NCBI RefSeq assembly: GCF_017306585.1
Contig: NZ_JAFKIC010000113.1
Coordinates: 1 to 64,000, forward strand
DNA from: Mesorhizobium sp.
GTDB taxonomy: Bacteria > Pseudomonadota > Alphaproteobacteria > Rhizobiales > Rhizobiaceae
Length of the DNA stretch: 64,000 nt
Direction: 5' to 3'
Shown: piece after piece, positions 1 to 8,322 of the stretch
How the letters are laid out: each line of letters starts with the position of its first letter
How positions within the stretch are numbered: position 1 is the stretch's first letter
Notes under the pieces: generated by a model
Seen by the model: only the letters and a program-made list of their open reading frames with translations
Database searches by the model: none
What the model was told of the DNA's origin: nothing
Position numbers and translations under genes: made by a program

Positions 1-990
1 CGAACCGCCGACAACGCGCTGCGCCACGCAGTGTTCAAGGGGCTCAGGGATGTCGGCCTGTCGACGCCCGTTTCGGCCAAGCGCAAGCGGCTGATCTCGG
101 AGGCCGATCTCGCCACCATCTGGGTGACCAATCCGGAGCGGCGTCTGTTCGGCAAGACCGGGCCGACCAAGCTCGACATCGCCGTCTACTACGCGCTGGT
201 CGGTGATTTCATGCTGCCGCATATCCTTGGCCGGCCGGTGTCGCTGGTGCGCTGCCCGACCGGCCTGCCCAAGGACTGCTTCTTCCAGCGCCACGCCTTC
301 ACCGGCATGCCGCCCTCGGTGGTGACATTCCAGGCGACCAATTCGGAGGGCGAGACCAAATCCTATCTCTCGGTCGAAGGCGCCAAGGGCTATCTGGCGC
401 TGGCGCAGTTCGGCGTCGTGGAATTCCACACCTGGGGCACGCACCGCACCAGCCTCGACAAGCCCGACCAGATCGTCTTCGACCTCGACCCGGGCGAGGG
501 GATTTCGTGGCGCGAAGTGGTGGAGGCCGCCGTCCACATCAAGGGCGAGCTGGAGGGGCTGGGCCTTGTGCCCTTCGCCAAGACATCGGGCGGCAGCGGC
601 ATCCACATCACCGTGCCGGTCACATCAAAGCAGAACTGGAAGAAGCTGCACCAGGCGACGAGCGCCATCGCCACGCAGCTGGCGGCGGGCGCGCCCGACA
701 CCTTCACCACCACCATGGGCAAGGACAACCGCAAGAAGCGCATCTTCATCGACTATCACCGCAACGCGCGCGGCCACACCTACGCCGCGCCCTATTCGCT
801 GCGGGCGCGCACCAACCTGCCGGCCTCGACGCCGGTAAGCTGGGCCGATCTGGAGGCGATCGATGCGCCGCAGGACCTGAACTATTCGTCGCTGCCGGGA
901 TTGCTGGAGACATCGGGCGATCCCTGGGCGGAGATCGATGATTTCGCGCGGGATTTGCCCTTTCAGAACCTGGGTTCCTCGCCCCCGTGA
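1..990 (+). CDS. ligD: DNA ligase D, C-terminal polymerase domain (5'-truncated by window)
   Basis: The frame is open from base 1, so the gene begins upstream. The first residues look like the end of the ligase domain, and the rest is the archaeo-eukaryotic-primase-type polymerase domain of LigD, which adds nucleotides to break ends before sealing. Visible motifs are FDLDPG (metal-binding D161 and D163 counted from base 1), SGGSGIHI (H202) and FIDYHRN (D251, third carboxylate). The polymerase domain being last fits the phosphoesterase-ligase-polymerase order known for many proteobacterial LigD proteins. The partner gene ku follows 400 bp downstream. The final residues NLGSSPP and the stop codon fall inside a palindromic repeat (972-1149), so the extreme C-terminus has probably been rewritten by repeat insertion. 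The polymerase domain assignment is firm; the upstream domains are not visible. Confidence 0.95.
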   Translation, partial: RTADNALRHAVFKGLRDVGLSTPVSAKRKRLISEADLATIWVTNPERRLFGKTGPTKLDIAVYYALVGDFMLPHILGRPVSLVRCPTGLPKDCFFQRHAFTGMPPSVVTFQATNSEGETKSYLSVEGAKGYLALAQFGVVEFHTWGTHRTSLDKPDQIVFDLDPGEGISWREVVEAAVHIKGELEGLGLVPFAKTSGGSGIHITVPVTSKQNWKKLHQATSAIATQLAAGAPDTFTTTMGKDNRKKRIFIDYHRNARGHTYAAPYSLRARTNLPASTPVSWADLEAIDAPQDLNYSSLPGLLETSGDPWAEIDDFARDLPFQNLGSSPP

Positions 991-1149
991 AACGGGGGAG
1001 AGGTGGCCGCGAAGCGGACGGAGAGGGGGCCAGCGCCAGCGTTTGGAAGGGTGGCTCCTTGGGCCGTCCAAGGATATGTTGGCGCCATTCCCCCTCTCCG
1101 TCTCGGCTTCGCCGAGCCACCTCTCCCCCGCTTTGCGGGGGCGAGGAAC
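972..1149. repeat. Paired-arm palindromic intergenic element, family A copy 1
   Basis: Two arms of about 60 bp are inverted copies of each other. The left arm (about 972-1031) carries CGCCCCCGTGAAACGGGGG and a GAGAGGTGGCCGCGAAGCGG segment. The right arm (about 1087-1149) carries its complement, ending in GGGGGCGAGGAAC. Each arm also holds its own small hairpin. A second copy lies at 42089-42293. The left arm overlaps the last six codons and stop of ligD. Confidence 0.85.
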
Positions 1150-1306
1150 TGGCGCCTCACCATCGACGCTTCCGACAATTTGAATTATCTTCCTCTCGAC
1201 CCCAAAAAAACCGCCGGAAGATTTCGTCAGCAATTTGCCTTTATCATCGGGGGTCGGTGTAGGATTTGCGCAGGCTCGTTCGTCCTTCGGACGAAAGCGC
1301 TGCAAA

Positions 1307-1355
1307 GAGCATGGTCCCGAAAAGTGGGAACCGGTTTTCGGACAGGACCATGCTC
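1307..1355. repeat. Nested palindrome upstream of ku
   Basis: The outer arms GAGCATGGTCC (1307-1317) and GGACCATGCTC (1345-1355) are perfectly complementary. Inside them CCGAAAA (1317-1323) pairs with TTTTCGG (1335-1341) around a GTGGGAACCGG centre. From memory this CCGAAAAGTGGGAACCGGTTTTCGG type of sequence recurs in rhizobial intergenic regions, so it is probably a dispersed repeat and not a ku-specific operator. It ends 38 bp before the ku start codon and would lie in the 5' untranslated region or promoter. A smaller hairpin, TTCGTCC/GGACGAA, sits just upstream near 1279-1295. Confidence 0.7.
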
Positions 1356-1393
1356 CAAGACAATGTCAGTGCATGGCCGCGTAGGAGTGTATC

Positions 1394-2299
1394 ATGGCGC
1401 CCAGGGCAAGTTGGAAGGGTTATCTCAAGCTCAGTCTCGTCAGCTGTCCGGTCCGGCTCTATCCGGCGACGACGACCAGCGAGCGCATCTCGTTCAATCA
1501 GCTGCACAAGAAGACGCACAATCGCATCAACATGAAGCCGGTCGATCCGGAACTGGGGCTGGTGGAGCGCTCGGACCTGGTCAAGGGCTACGAGTACGAG
1601 GACAAGCAGTACATCATCATCGATGACGCCGACCTCGACGCGGTGCGCATCGAGTCCAACCACACGATGAACATCGAGGCCTTCGTCGACGAGGGCGAGG
1701 TGGATGTCATCTACCAGGACGCGCCCTATTACCTGGCGCCGGATGGCGCCATCGCGGAGGAAACCTTCGCGGTGCTGCGCGAAGCCATGCGCAAGTCCGG
1801 CAAACTCGCCATTGCGCGGCTGGTGCTGTCCAGCCGCGAGCGCGTGGTGACGATCGGCGCGCGCGAGAACGGCATGTTCGTGTGCACGTTGAGGAACCCG
1901 AACGAAGTGCGCGGCACGGCGGAGTATTTCGGCAACATCCCGGCCGGCAAGCCGGACGCCGAAATGCTGGAGCTCGCCGAAGCGCTGATCAAGCAGAAGG
2001 AAACCACTTTCGACCCGAAGAACTACGAGGACCGCTACGAGATCGCGCTGATGGCGATGATCCGCGAGAAGCTCAAGGGTCACAAGCCGATCATCGCGGC
2101 GGCGCCCGAGCGCGGCAATGTCATCAACCTGATGGATGCGCTGAAGGCAAGCCTCTCGCAGTCGAAGCCGCCGGCCAAGTCGAAGAGCAAGGCCGAGGAG
2201 GCGCCGGCCAAGCCCGCCAGGAAGGCGGCAGCGGGCGGCGCGGCTGAAAATCCGCTGAAGGCCAGTCTGCTGAAGGCGGTCTCCAAGAGCAAGAAATGA
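1394..2299 (+). CDS. ku: Ku DNA end-binding protein
   Basis: Bacterial Ku forms a homodimeric ring that threads onto double-strand break ends and recruits LigD. The 301-residue protein matches the family length. The N-terminal part (SWKGYLKLSLVSCPVRLYP, then the SFNQLHKKTHNRI segment) is the standard opening of the Ku core beta-barrel, which runs to roughly residue 250. The tail after about residue 255 is rich in Lys, Ala and Pro, as in other bacterial Ku proteins where a basic tail contacts DNA. The ATG start has a TAGGAG ribosome-binding site 7 bp upstream. The stop codon overlaps the next gene by 4 bp (ATGA), and ligD lies just upstream, so ligD-ku and the TPR gene form one end-joining locus. 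Confidence 0.97.
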   Translation: MAPRASWKGYLKLSLVSCPVRLYPATTTSERISFNQLHKKTHNRINMKPVDPELGLVERSDLVKGYEYEDKQYIIIDDADLDAVRIESNHTMNIEAFVDEGEVDVIYQDAPYYLAPDGAIAEETFAVLREAMRKSGKLAIARLVLSSRERVVTIGARENGMFVCTLRNPNEVRGTAEYFGNIPAGKPDAEMLELAEALIKQKETTFDPKNYEDRYEIALMAMIREKLKGHKPIIAAAPERGNVINLMDALKASLSQSKPPAKSKSKAEEAPAKPARKAAAGGAAENPLKASLLKAVSKSKK

Positions 2300-3420
2300 C
2301 GGCACCGGCGGTCTCGGTCGCGGGGGCCATATTCGGCACGATCGGCGCGCTGGCGGCGTTTCCGCTCAGGCTCGCCGCGCGCGAGGTGGAGCGCCGGCAC
2401 GGCCAGATCAGGCGCGGCGTCACCAGGCGCACGACCCATGTCGTGTTCGGCCGGACACTTCTGGTCAAGGCGGCGCTGATCAGGAACGGCGACTCCGAGA
2501 TCGAGCGCCGCGTTGCCGCCGAGCGCGCCGCCGGGCGTGTGCTGACCAGCGAGAACGGCTTCCTGCGCCTGCTCGGGCTGATGAAGGCGCCGGAGGCGTC
2601 CTCGCTGTCGCGGCAGTCGCTCATCGAGCAGTCGCGGCTGTCTGGCGCCGACCTCGACCTGCTCAGCCTGTTCGACGCCTTCGAGCATGACCGCGAACCC
2701 TATTCCTTCCGCGACCTGATCCTGGCGCGCAAATATGCCGGGCTGGTGGCCGGCGGCGCGACATGGGGTGCGATCGCGCGCTCCGTGCACCGCTCCGGCC
2801 CGGTCGCCTCGCTCACCGCCAAGTCGCTCAATGTGGGGTCCCAGCATGGCAGGCCCGACGCCATCTATCTGGAAGGCGGCCAGAGCGAACTCGACGGGCA
2901 GTTGCTGTTCGACCTCGGCGCGGCCACCAGCGGCGACGACACGCTGGAGGACTTGTTCGCCGAGGCGGAAGCGGCGGAGGAGGGCGGCGATCATGACGGA
3001 GCCGCCGCGCTCTACCTGCGCTGCCTAGCCATCGACCCGACCGACGCCATCGCCGCCTTCAACCGCGCCAACTGCCTGCGCGCCGGCGGCCACGCCGCCG
3101 ATGCCGCGCATGACTATGCCAGGGCGATCAAGCTCGACCCGTCCTTTGTCGAGGCCTGGTTCAATCTGGCCGGACTGATGAGCGAACAGGGCCGCGACGC
3201 CTCGGCGCGGCGACACCTACAGAAGGCGATCGCGCTGGACAGGAACTACGCCGATCCGGTGTTCAACCTGGCGCGGCTGGAATTCGACGCCGGTAACCTG
3301 CCGGAAGCGCGGCGGCTCTGGCTGCGCTATCTCGAACTCGACGCGGATTCGGAGTGGGCCGGGGTGGCGGCGAAGGGCGTGCAGTTCGTGGACATGCAAC
3401 TGGCGCGGACGGCGGGGTGA
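2296..3420 (+). CDS. Ku-coupled protein with BRCT-like N-terminus, HTH-like middle and TPR C-terminus
   Basis: This 374-residue protein starts inside the ku stop codon (ATGA overlap), so the two are almost certainly translationally coupled. Residues about 8-95 look like a BRCT fold: an initial hydrophobic strand, RGVTRRTTHVVFGR (the position where BRCT domains have a ThVV strand), then AAGRVLTSENGFLRLLGL in place of the final helix. Residues about 105-165 resemble a MerR-like winged helix (PYSFRDLILARKYAGLVAGG, TWGAIARSV). Residues about 216-345 are TPRs, including AIAAFNRANCLRAGG, SFVEAWFNLAGLMSEQGR and ADPVFNLARLEFDAGN. The TPRs are clear; the BRCT and HTH calls are by eye. Coupling to ku suggests an accessory end-joining scaffold or a regulator, which is inference. 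Confidence 0.8.
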   Translation: MTAPAVSVAGAIFGTIGALAAFPLRLAAREVERRHGQIRRGVTRRTTHVVFGRTLLVKAALIRNGDSEIERRVAAERAAGRVLTSENGFLRLLGLMKAPEASSLSRQSLIEQSRLSGADLDLLSLFDAFEHDREPYSFRDLILARKYAGLVAGGATWGAIARSVHRSGPVASLTAKSLNVGSQHGRPDAIYLEGGQSELDGQLLFDLGAATSGDDTLEDLFAEAEAAEEGGDHDGAAALYLRCLAIDPTDAIAAFNRANCLRAGGHAADAAHDYARAIKLDPSFVEAWFNLAGLMSEQGRDASARRHLQKAIALDRNYADPVFNLARLEFDAGNLPEARRLWLRYLELDADSEWAGVAAKGVQFVDMQLARTAG

Positions 3421-3607
3421 GGGCGTGGCGCCCGTACACGCCTCGGGTCACGATGGGCCTGCATTTTGATCAGCGCTTCAACGTTACTGTTGACCGGCAG
3501 TCAGGCCGGCCGGACTGCCTTGAAATTGTCGCAAGCCCTCAGATATGTTGCACCTGGGTGGGTCAATAGCAGCTTGCGTGGGCAGCAATATGCGTTTGAG
3601 GGGTGTT

Positions 3608-6600
3608 ATGCTGGCGCCGTTTTTGGCGCTGTGCTGGATATGTGCGTCGCAGGCTCAAAGCGATGCGGTCGAAGATTTTTCGGCGCCGCTCGCCTCTGAC
3701 ATTTTCTACAAGCGCTACCTGGAAGCATTGGACAAGCCGGATACGGCCGCCGATGCTGTCACATTCTTCGTGCGCGGCGAGGTCGCTGCCGGAAAATGGA
3801 TGCCGCCGGCCAAAGGCAAGAAGCAGGAGTCGGGCGCCGCCAGCCCCGAAGACGCGGATGCGGAACTCGGCGCGGCCGGCCCTTTCGTAACCCATCCCTG
3901 GGAACAGGTCAGCGTCGGCGACATCGCCACGCTCACCCGCGTCGCCACGCTGGCCGGGCGCTACGAGGCCGCGATGCAGGCGTTGCGCCCCGCCCCGGCG
4001 GCGTTGCAGGTCGCCGTGGCGGAACGCCTGCTCGAAGGGACGATCGACGGGCGCAATGCTTCCGCCGCCGCACGCCTTTTCGAAATGGCGGCCGAGGCCG
4101 GCAGTCCCCTGGCGCAATCGCGCCTGGCCTTCCTGTACCTGGAGGGCCTCGGAGTCCCGAAGGACGCGGCCGCCGCCAGGCGGTGGGCCAAGCTTGCCGC
4201 CGATGCCGGCGATGGTTTCGCCATCTACCAGCTCGCGCGCATGGAAGAAGCGGACAAGACGCCCGCGGGCGTTTCGGCGGCGCTTGCCCTCTATCAGCGG
4301 TTCCTGTCGGAGCCCGCGCGTTTTCGAGGTTCGGAAGGACCAACGGCCGCGGCGCTGCTGATGGCGAACAGGATGATGTCGCCGGGAGCGGCGCTGTCAT
4401 CGGAGGCAGCGGCCACCGCGATTATGAACGTGGCGGAAGTGGCGCCCGACTTCGCGCTGGCTTTGGCGCGGGTCAATCTGTGCACCGGATGCGGCGGCAT
4501 CATCGATGTCAACAAGGCCGCGGAATGGCTTCGGCTGGCGCATGATTTCGGCAACCAGGACGCCGGCTACGAGCTCTATCTTCTGCTGCGGGCCCGGCCC
4601 GATCTTGCGCAGGAGCCCAATGAAGGACTGGAGCGCCTGCGCGCGGGTGGCACGGACCACATCTATTCCTTCGTCGCCGCCGCACTCGAGGAAGCCCGCG
4701 AGAAGGATGGCGAGAAGGCGGTCGCAGGCGCGGCCCGCACCTTGCTCGACCGCGTCTGCGGGGGCGACGCGGGCCCTTGCGAGGACGCCGCGCGGGTCAT
4801 GGCTTCCGGCCGGCTCGATCTGGCGGCGGTGGCTCCCGGATTGGCCAAGCTCACCGAGCTCGATTCGATCCAGCTGGTCGACATACTGGCCGCGTATGGC
4901 GATTTCGACGGCGCGTTGGCGCGGGCCCGCCGGATCGCCCCGACCAGCTATGACATGCTCGTCGTGACCGGTCCGAGCGACCAGCGTGCCCGCACGCCTA
5001 CCTTCCGGCGCCTCGTCGCCTCCCGCGACGCCGGCAATCTCAAGGCTCTGCCCGAGGGGTTCGTGCCGCTTCTGACCTTCCTGGCCGACAATGGCGACGA
5101 AGAGGCCAGATCCTTCCTCGATACGCTGACGCAGCGCGGTGCGGTCGGCAAGCCGGAGCCGGCGGTGCTTCCGCTCGACGAAGCCCGCGCTGCCTTCGGG
5201 CGCGTCGCCGCCAAGGGCGGCCTGTCGCGCGCCTTCGTCAATGCCGCACGCGACCTTTCGGGCGCGCTCAAGCAGGCGGATCAGCCGAAAGAGGCGCTGC
5301 GCATGGAGTTGACCGCGCTTTCGGCCGACCTTCAACTCAACGAGATCGCGGGGCTTTCCGAGGGCGCCCTGCAGCGCGACCTCACGCGCGTCTGCCTGCT
5401 GTCCAAGGCCAGCGAGCGGACGCTGGCCCTGGGCTCGAATGACGTCGCCATGGTGCTGGCCAAGGACGCGGTCAACACGCTGCAGACGGTGCGCGCCGGG
5501 CTTTCGAGCCTGCCCGAGCATCTGCAGACCTGTTTCAGCGACCTTGTCTCCGACAATTATCGCTGGCTGGCGGACTTCTTCGTGCGCCAGAACCGTCTCG
5601 CCGAAGCCGAGTCCGTGCTTGCGATGCTGAAGGATTTCGAGGCCTTCCAGTTCGTCGACCGCGATGCCGATTTCCGGGGCCGTTCCTATGACACGCTGCC
5701 GCTGTCCGAGCCGGAGCGCGGACTGAAGGCTGCGATCGATACGCTGCGTCCGCCGACGACGCAGGATGCGAGGCGCTCCGAGGAACTGATCGTCAAGCGC
5801 GGCCAGGGCGGCCTCGACGACGCGGAGACGAAAGAGCTCGATATGCTTCAGGCAAGGCTCGCGGAGGCGGACGCCGCCTATGACAAGGCGCTCGATGCCA
5901 TCGTGGAAAAAGCCGAGGCGCTGGGACGCGGCGAGGAGGTCGCGCGGATCGACGCGCTCGGATCGCTGCAGGGTTATCTCAGGGATGAGCCGGAGCAGCC
6001 GGCGGTGCTGCACTATCTGGTTCTTCCCGACAGGCTGAACATCATCCTGACCACCGCCTATGACCGCAAGAGCGTGACGATCGACCAATGGGACGGGCAG
6101 CCTTTTTCGGAGGCGCATCTCAATGAAGAGATCCAGAAGCTGCACGTCGCGATGACGTCGCCATCGCTTGACCCCAAACCCCAGGCGCGCAAACTCTACG
6201 ACCTGCTCATCGCCCCGTTCAGGGCCGATCTCGACGCGGTCCAGACCAAGCTCGTGCTGCTGTCGCCGGACCGGCGCCTGCGCTACATCCCCTTCGCCGC
6301 GCTTTATGACGGCAAGGGCTACGCGGTCGAGCATTTCGAGTTCGCCATGCTGTCGGACGCCGGCTACGAGATCGCCGGCAGGAAGACCACCGGCATACCG
6401 TTCGCCGCACTCGGGATGACGCGCGCCGCCGAGGGGTTCAAGGCGCTTCCGGGCGTCAAGGTGGAGATCGACGGCATTATCAAGGGCAAGGACGGATACG
6501 GCCTTTTCGAGGGGCGCGCGCTCTTCGATGCCGCGTTCAACAAGGATGCGCTGGCCGATGCGTTGCGGATCGGCGCGCGCTCGCCCGCCGGCGTCGGCGT

Positions 6601-7123
6601 CGTGCACATCTCGTCGCATTTCAATCTGGCGGGGAGCGATGGATCGTCCTTCCTGCTGCTGGGCACGGGCGAAAGACTGTCGCTGCGCGAGATCAAGAAG
6701 GAGCGGCGGGCCTTCGATTTCGGCCGCGTCGACCTTCTGACACTCTCTGCCTGCGAGACCGGCTATGTTGATCCCAGCCTCGACGGGCGCGAACTCGAAA
6801 GCCTCTCGACGCTGACCGGCAGCCGCGGCGCACGCGCCATACTGGCGAGCCTGTGGCCGGTCGACGATGTCTCGACGGCGCTCAGCATGCAGCGCTTCTA
6901 CGAGATCCGCGAGCGGGGCAATATGTCGAAAGCCATGGCGCTGGCGCTGACGCAGCGGGAATTCATCGCCGGCAAGATCGGCTCGACGGACATCGCCGCG
7001 GGGCCGAGCATCGTCACCGAGACCGCGGCGCGGGGCGCCATTTCGCTGGCGCCGAAGGCCCAGGGCGGACTCTCGCATCCCTACTTCTGGGCCCCCTTCC
7101 TGCTGACCGGCAACTGGCGTTGA
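3608..7123 (+). CDS. Exported CHAT-domain (caspase-like) protein with Sel1-like repeats
   Basis: CHAT domains are cysteine-protease-like domains related to caspases and separases. I chose the ATG at 3608 because GAGGGG lies 4-5 bp before it; ATGs at 3545 and 3590 are also in frame. From 3608 the protein is 1171 residues and opens with a signal peptide (LAPFLALCWICASQAQS). Residues about 147-225 contain Sel1/TPR-like repeats (ASAARLFEMAAEAGSPLAQ, LAFLYLEGLGVPKDAAAAR). The CHAT domain fills roughly the last 330 residues. Its likely catalytic His is in HISSHFN (second His, residue 1004) and the Cys is in LSACETG (residue 1049). The closing SHPYFWAPFLLTGNWR is typical of the family. It is the first gene of a tight three-gene group with two other exported proteins. 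The substrate is unknown; the signal peptide suggests action outside the cytoplasm, which is unusual for a CHAT protein. Confidence 0.88.
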   Translation: MLAPFLALCWICASQAQSDAVEDFSAPLASDIFYKRYLEALDKPDTAADAVTFFVRGEVAAGKWMPPAKGKKQESGAASPEDADAELGAAGPFVTHPWEQVSVGDIATLTRVATLAGRYEAAMQALRPAPAALQVAVAERLLEGTIDGRNASAAARLFEMAAEAGSPLAQSRLAFLYLEGLGVPKDAAAARRWAKLAADAGDGFAIYQLARMEEADKTPAGVSAALALYQRFLSEPARFRGSEGPTAAALLMANRMMSPGAALSSEAAATAIMNVAEVAPDFALALARVNLCTGCGGIIDVNKAAEWLRLAHDFGNQDAGYELYLLLRARPDLAQEPNEGLERLRAGGTDHIYSFVAAALEEAREKDGEKAVAGAARTLLDRVCGGDAGPCEDAARVMASGRLDLAAVAPGLAKLTELDSIQLVDILAAYGDFDGALARARRIAPTSYDMLVVTGPSDQRARTPTFRRLVASRDAGNLKALPEGFVPLLTFLADNGDEEARSFLDTLTQRGAVGKPEPAVLPLDEARAAFGRVAAKGGLSRAFVNAARDLSGALKQADQPKEALRMELTALSADLQLNEIAGLSEGALQRDLTRVCLLSKASERTLALGSNDVAMVLAKDAVNTLQTVRAGLSSLPEHLQTCFSDLVSDNYRWLADFFVRQNRLAEAESVLAMLKDFEAFQFVDRDADFRGRSYDTLPLSEPERGLKAAIDTLRPPTTQDARRSEELIVKRGQGGLDDAETKELDMLQARLAEADAAYDKALDAIVEKAEALGRGEEVARIDALGSLQGYLRDEPEQPAVLHYLVLPDRLNIILTTAYDRKSVTIDQWDGQPFSEAHLNEEIQKLHVAMTSPSLDPKPQARKLYDLLIAPFRADLDAVQTKLVLLSPDRRLRYIPFAALYDGKGYAVEHFEFAMLSDAGYEIAGRKTTGIPFAALGMTRAAEGFKALPGVKVEIDGIIKGKDGYGLFEGRALFDAAFNKDALADALRIGARSPAGVGVVHISSHFNLAGSDGSSFLLLGTGERLSLREIKKERRAFDFGRVDLLTLSACETGYVDPSLDGRELESLSTLTGSRGARAILASLWPVDDVSTALSMQRFYEIRERGNMSKAMALALTQREFIAGKIGSTDIAAGPSIVTETAARGAISLAPKAQGGLSHPYFWAPFLLTGNWR

Positions 7124-7126
7124 GAG

Positions 7127-7822
7127 ATGAGCATGACGCGTATCTTTTCCATGATGCTGGCGATGGCCCTGCTGGGCCTGGTTCCGGAAATCGCGCGGGC
7201 GGCGGACAAGTTCGAGTCCGGGCAATGCATGACGCTGCACAATGACCGCAAGGACGGCCCTGTGAAGGACATGGCCGTGCAGCTGCAAGACGACATCATC
7301 AGCATTTCGTTCACCGAATGGGACGTACCCAACACCGAGTTCCAGACCAGCGCCAAGTGCTATCCCCAGAAGGGTAAGCTGGAATGCCAAATCGACTGCG
7401 ACGGCGGCCACGTCACGGTTTCGGCGGCGCCGGACGGGGCATGGGAACTGGATAGCTCATTGCTCTATTCGATGACCGGTTCCGAAAGCCTGTTCGCGGT
7501 GCAGGGAGTGTCCGATACTGCCTTCCTGCTGGGAAAGTTCCGGGTCGCCAGGGATACGCAGAACAAGCTGTGCCGCATGAGTCCCGACCGTGTTTTCGTC
7601 GGACTTGCGCCGGGCGACATCTCGCCGCGCGTAGAACGCGCCGAAAAGCTGCTGAGCCGGCTCGGCCTGCTGCTGGAGTTTCCCGATACGGTCTACGACG
7701 AGGCCACGGCCGAGGCGGTTCGCCGCTTCCAGCGGCAATACGGCCTGGCGCAAAGCGGGATCATCGACGAGCCGACATCGCAAGCGCTGGTCTCCGCGGG
7801 CTTTGTCGGCACGGGCTGCTGA
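7127..7822 (+). CDS. Exported peptidoglycan-binding-domain protein
   Basis: The ATG lies 3 bp after the CHAT gene stop, so the genes are co-transcribed and probably coupled. The 231-residue product has a signal peptide (MLAMALLGLVPEIARAA). The middle region has several Cys residues (CMTLHND, CYPQKGKLECQIDC) that could form disulfides, and I do not recognise it. Residues about 168-228 are a PG_binding_1-type domain: RAEKLLSRLGLLLEFPDTVY, DEATAEAVRRFQRQYGLAQS, GIIDEPTSQALVSAG. That domain usually anchors proteins to the cell wall. With the CHAT neighbour it suggests an envelope-located module. The middle region could be the partner or substrate of the CHAT protein, but nothing in the sequence proves this. 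Confidence 0.85.
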   Translation: MSMTRIFSMMLAMALLGLVPEIARAADKFESGQCMTLHNDRKDGPVKDMAVQLQDDIISISFTEWDVPNTEFQTSAKCYPQKGKLECQIDCDGGHVTVSAAPDGAWELDSSLLYSMTGSESLFAVQGVSDTAFLLGKFRVARDTQNKLCRMSPDRVFVGLAPGDISPRVERAEKLLSRLGLLLEFPDTVYDEATAEAVRRFQRQYGLAQSGIIDEPTSQALVSAGFVGTGC

Positions 7823-7846
7823 AATCTTGCAAGAGGAAAATGCTTC

Positions 7847-8188
7847 ATGAAATTGTTGCGACTGTCCGTTCTGCTCGCCATGGTCCTGGCGCCCGCCATG
7901 GCATGGGCCGATCCGATCGAGGGGGAATGGAAGACGGCCGATACCTCGCTCGCTACGATCAAAGGCTGCGGCGACCAGTTCTGCATCGTCATGAAGACCG
8001 GCGACTGGCCCGGCAAGCAGATCGGCCAGCTCAAGGCGGCCGGCAAGGGCACATATGCCGGCACGGTCACCGATCCGCGCGACGAGAAGACCTATTCGGG
8101 CCGCGCCACGCTGAACGGCAACACGTTGAAGCTCACCGGCTGCGCGCTCAAGATCTTCTGCCAGACTGAAGTCTGGCAGCGCCATTGA
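7847..8188 (+). CDS. DUF2147-type small exported protein
   Basis: This 113-residue protein begins 24 bp after the previous stop, with AAGAGGAAAATGCTTC upstream providing a ribosome-binding site. A signal peptide (LLRLSVLLAMVLAPAMAWA) precedes a compact beta-rich domain opening DPIEGEWKTADTS and containing GTVTDPRDEKTYSGRATL and LTGCALKIFC. This pattern of a W-x-T start, a D-P-R-D-x-K-T-Y-S-G motif and a C-terminal G-C hairpin is that of DUF2147. The family is usually periplasmic and of unknown function, perhaps lipocalin-like. It is the third gene of the CHAT cassette. Confidence 0.8.
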   Translation: MKLLRLSVLLAMVLAPAMAWADPIEGEWKTADTSLATIKGCGDQFCIVMKTGDWPGKQIGQLKAAGKGTYAGTVTDPRDEKTYSGRATLNGNTLKLTGCALKIFCQTEVWQRH

Positions 8189-8322
8189 GGCGCTGACATT
8201 CCGGACGGGAAGGCGCGGCGCTGCGCCTTTCGTCGCCGTGGTCGAGCCCGGCGGACGAATGGGCGGCCATGTGGTATAGGGCCGTGGAGGGACCGTCTTT
8301 TCTCGCCGGGAGTTCGCGCCTG

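Noticed and set aside
4397..7411. Long minus-strand open frame opposite the CHAT gene
   Set aside because: Its codon content mirrors the plus-strand gene, it has no recognisable protein family, and the plus-strand CHAT protein has clear motifs. It is a GC-driven shadow frame.
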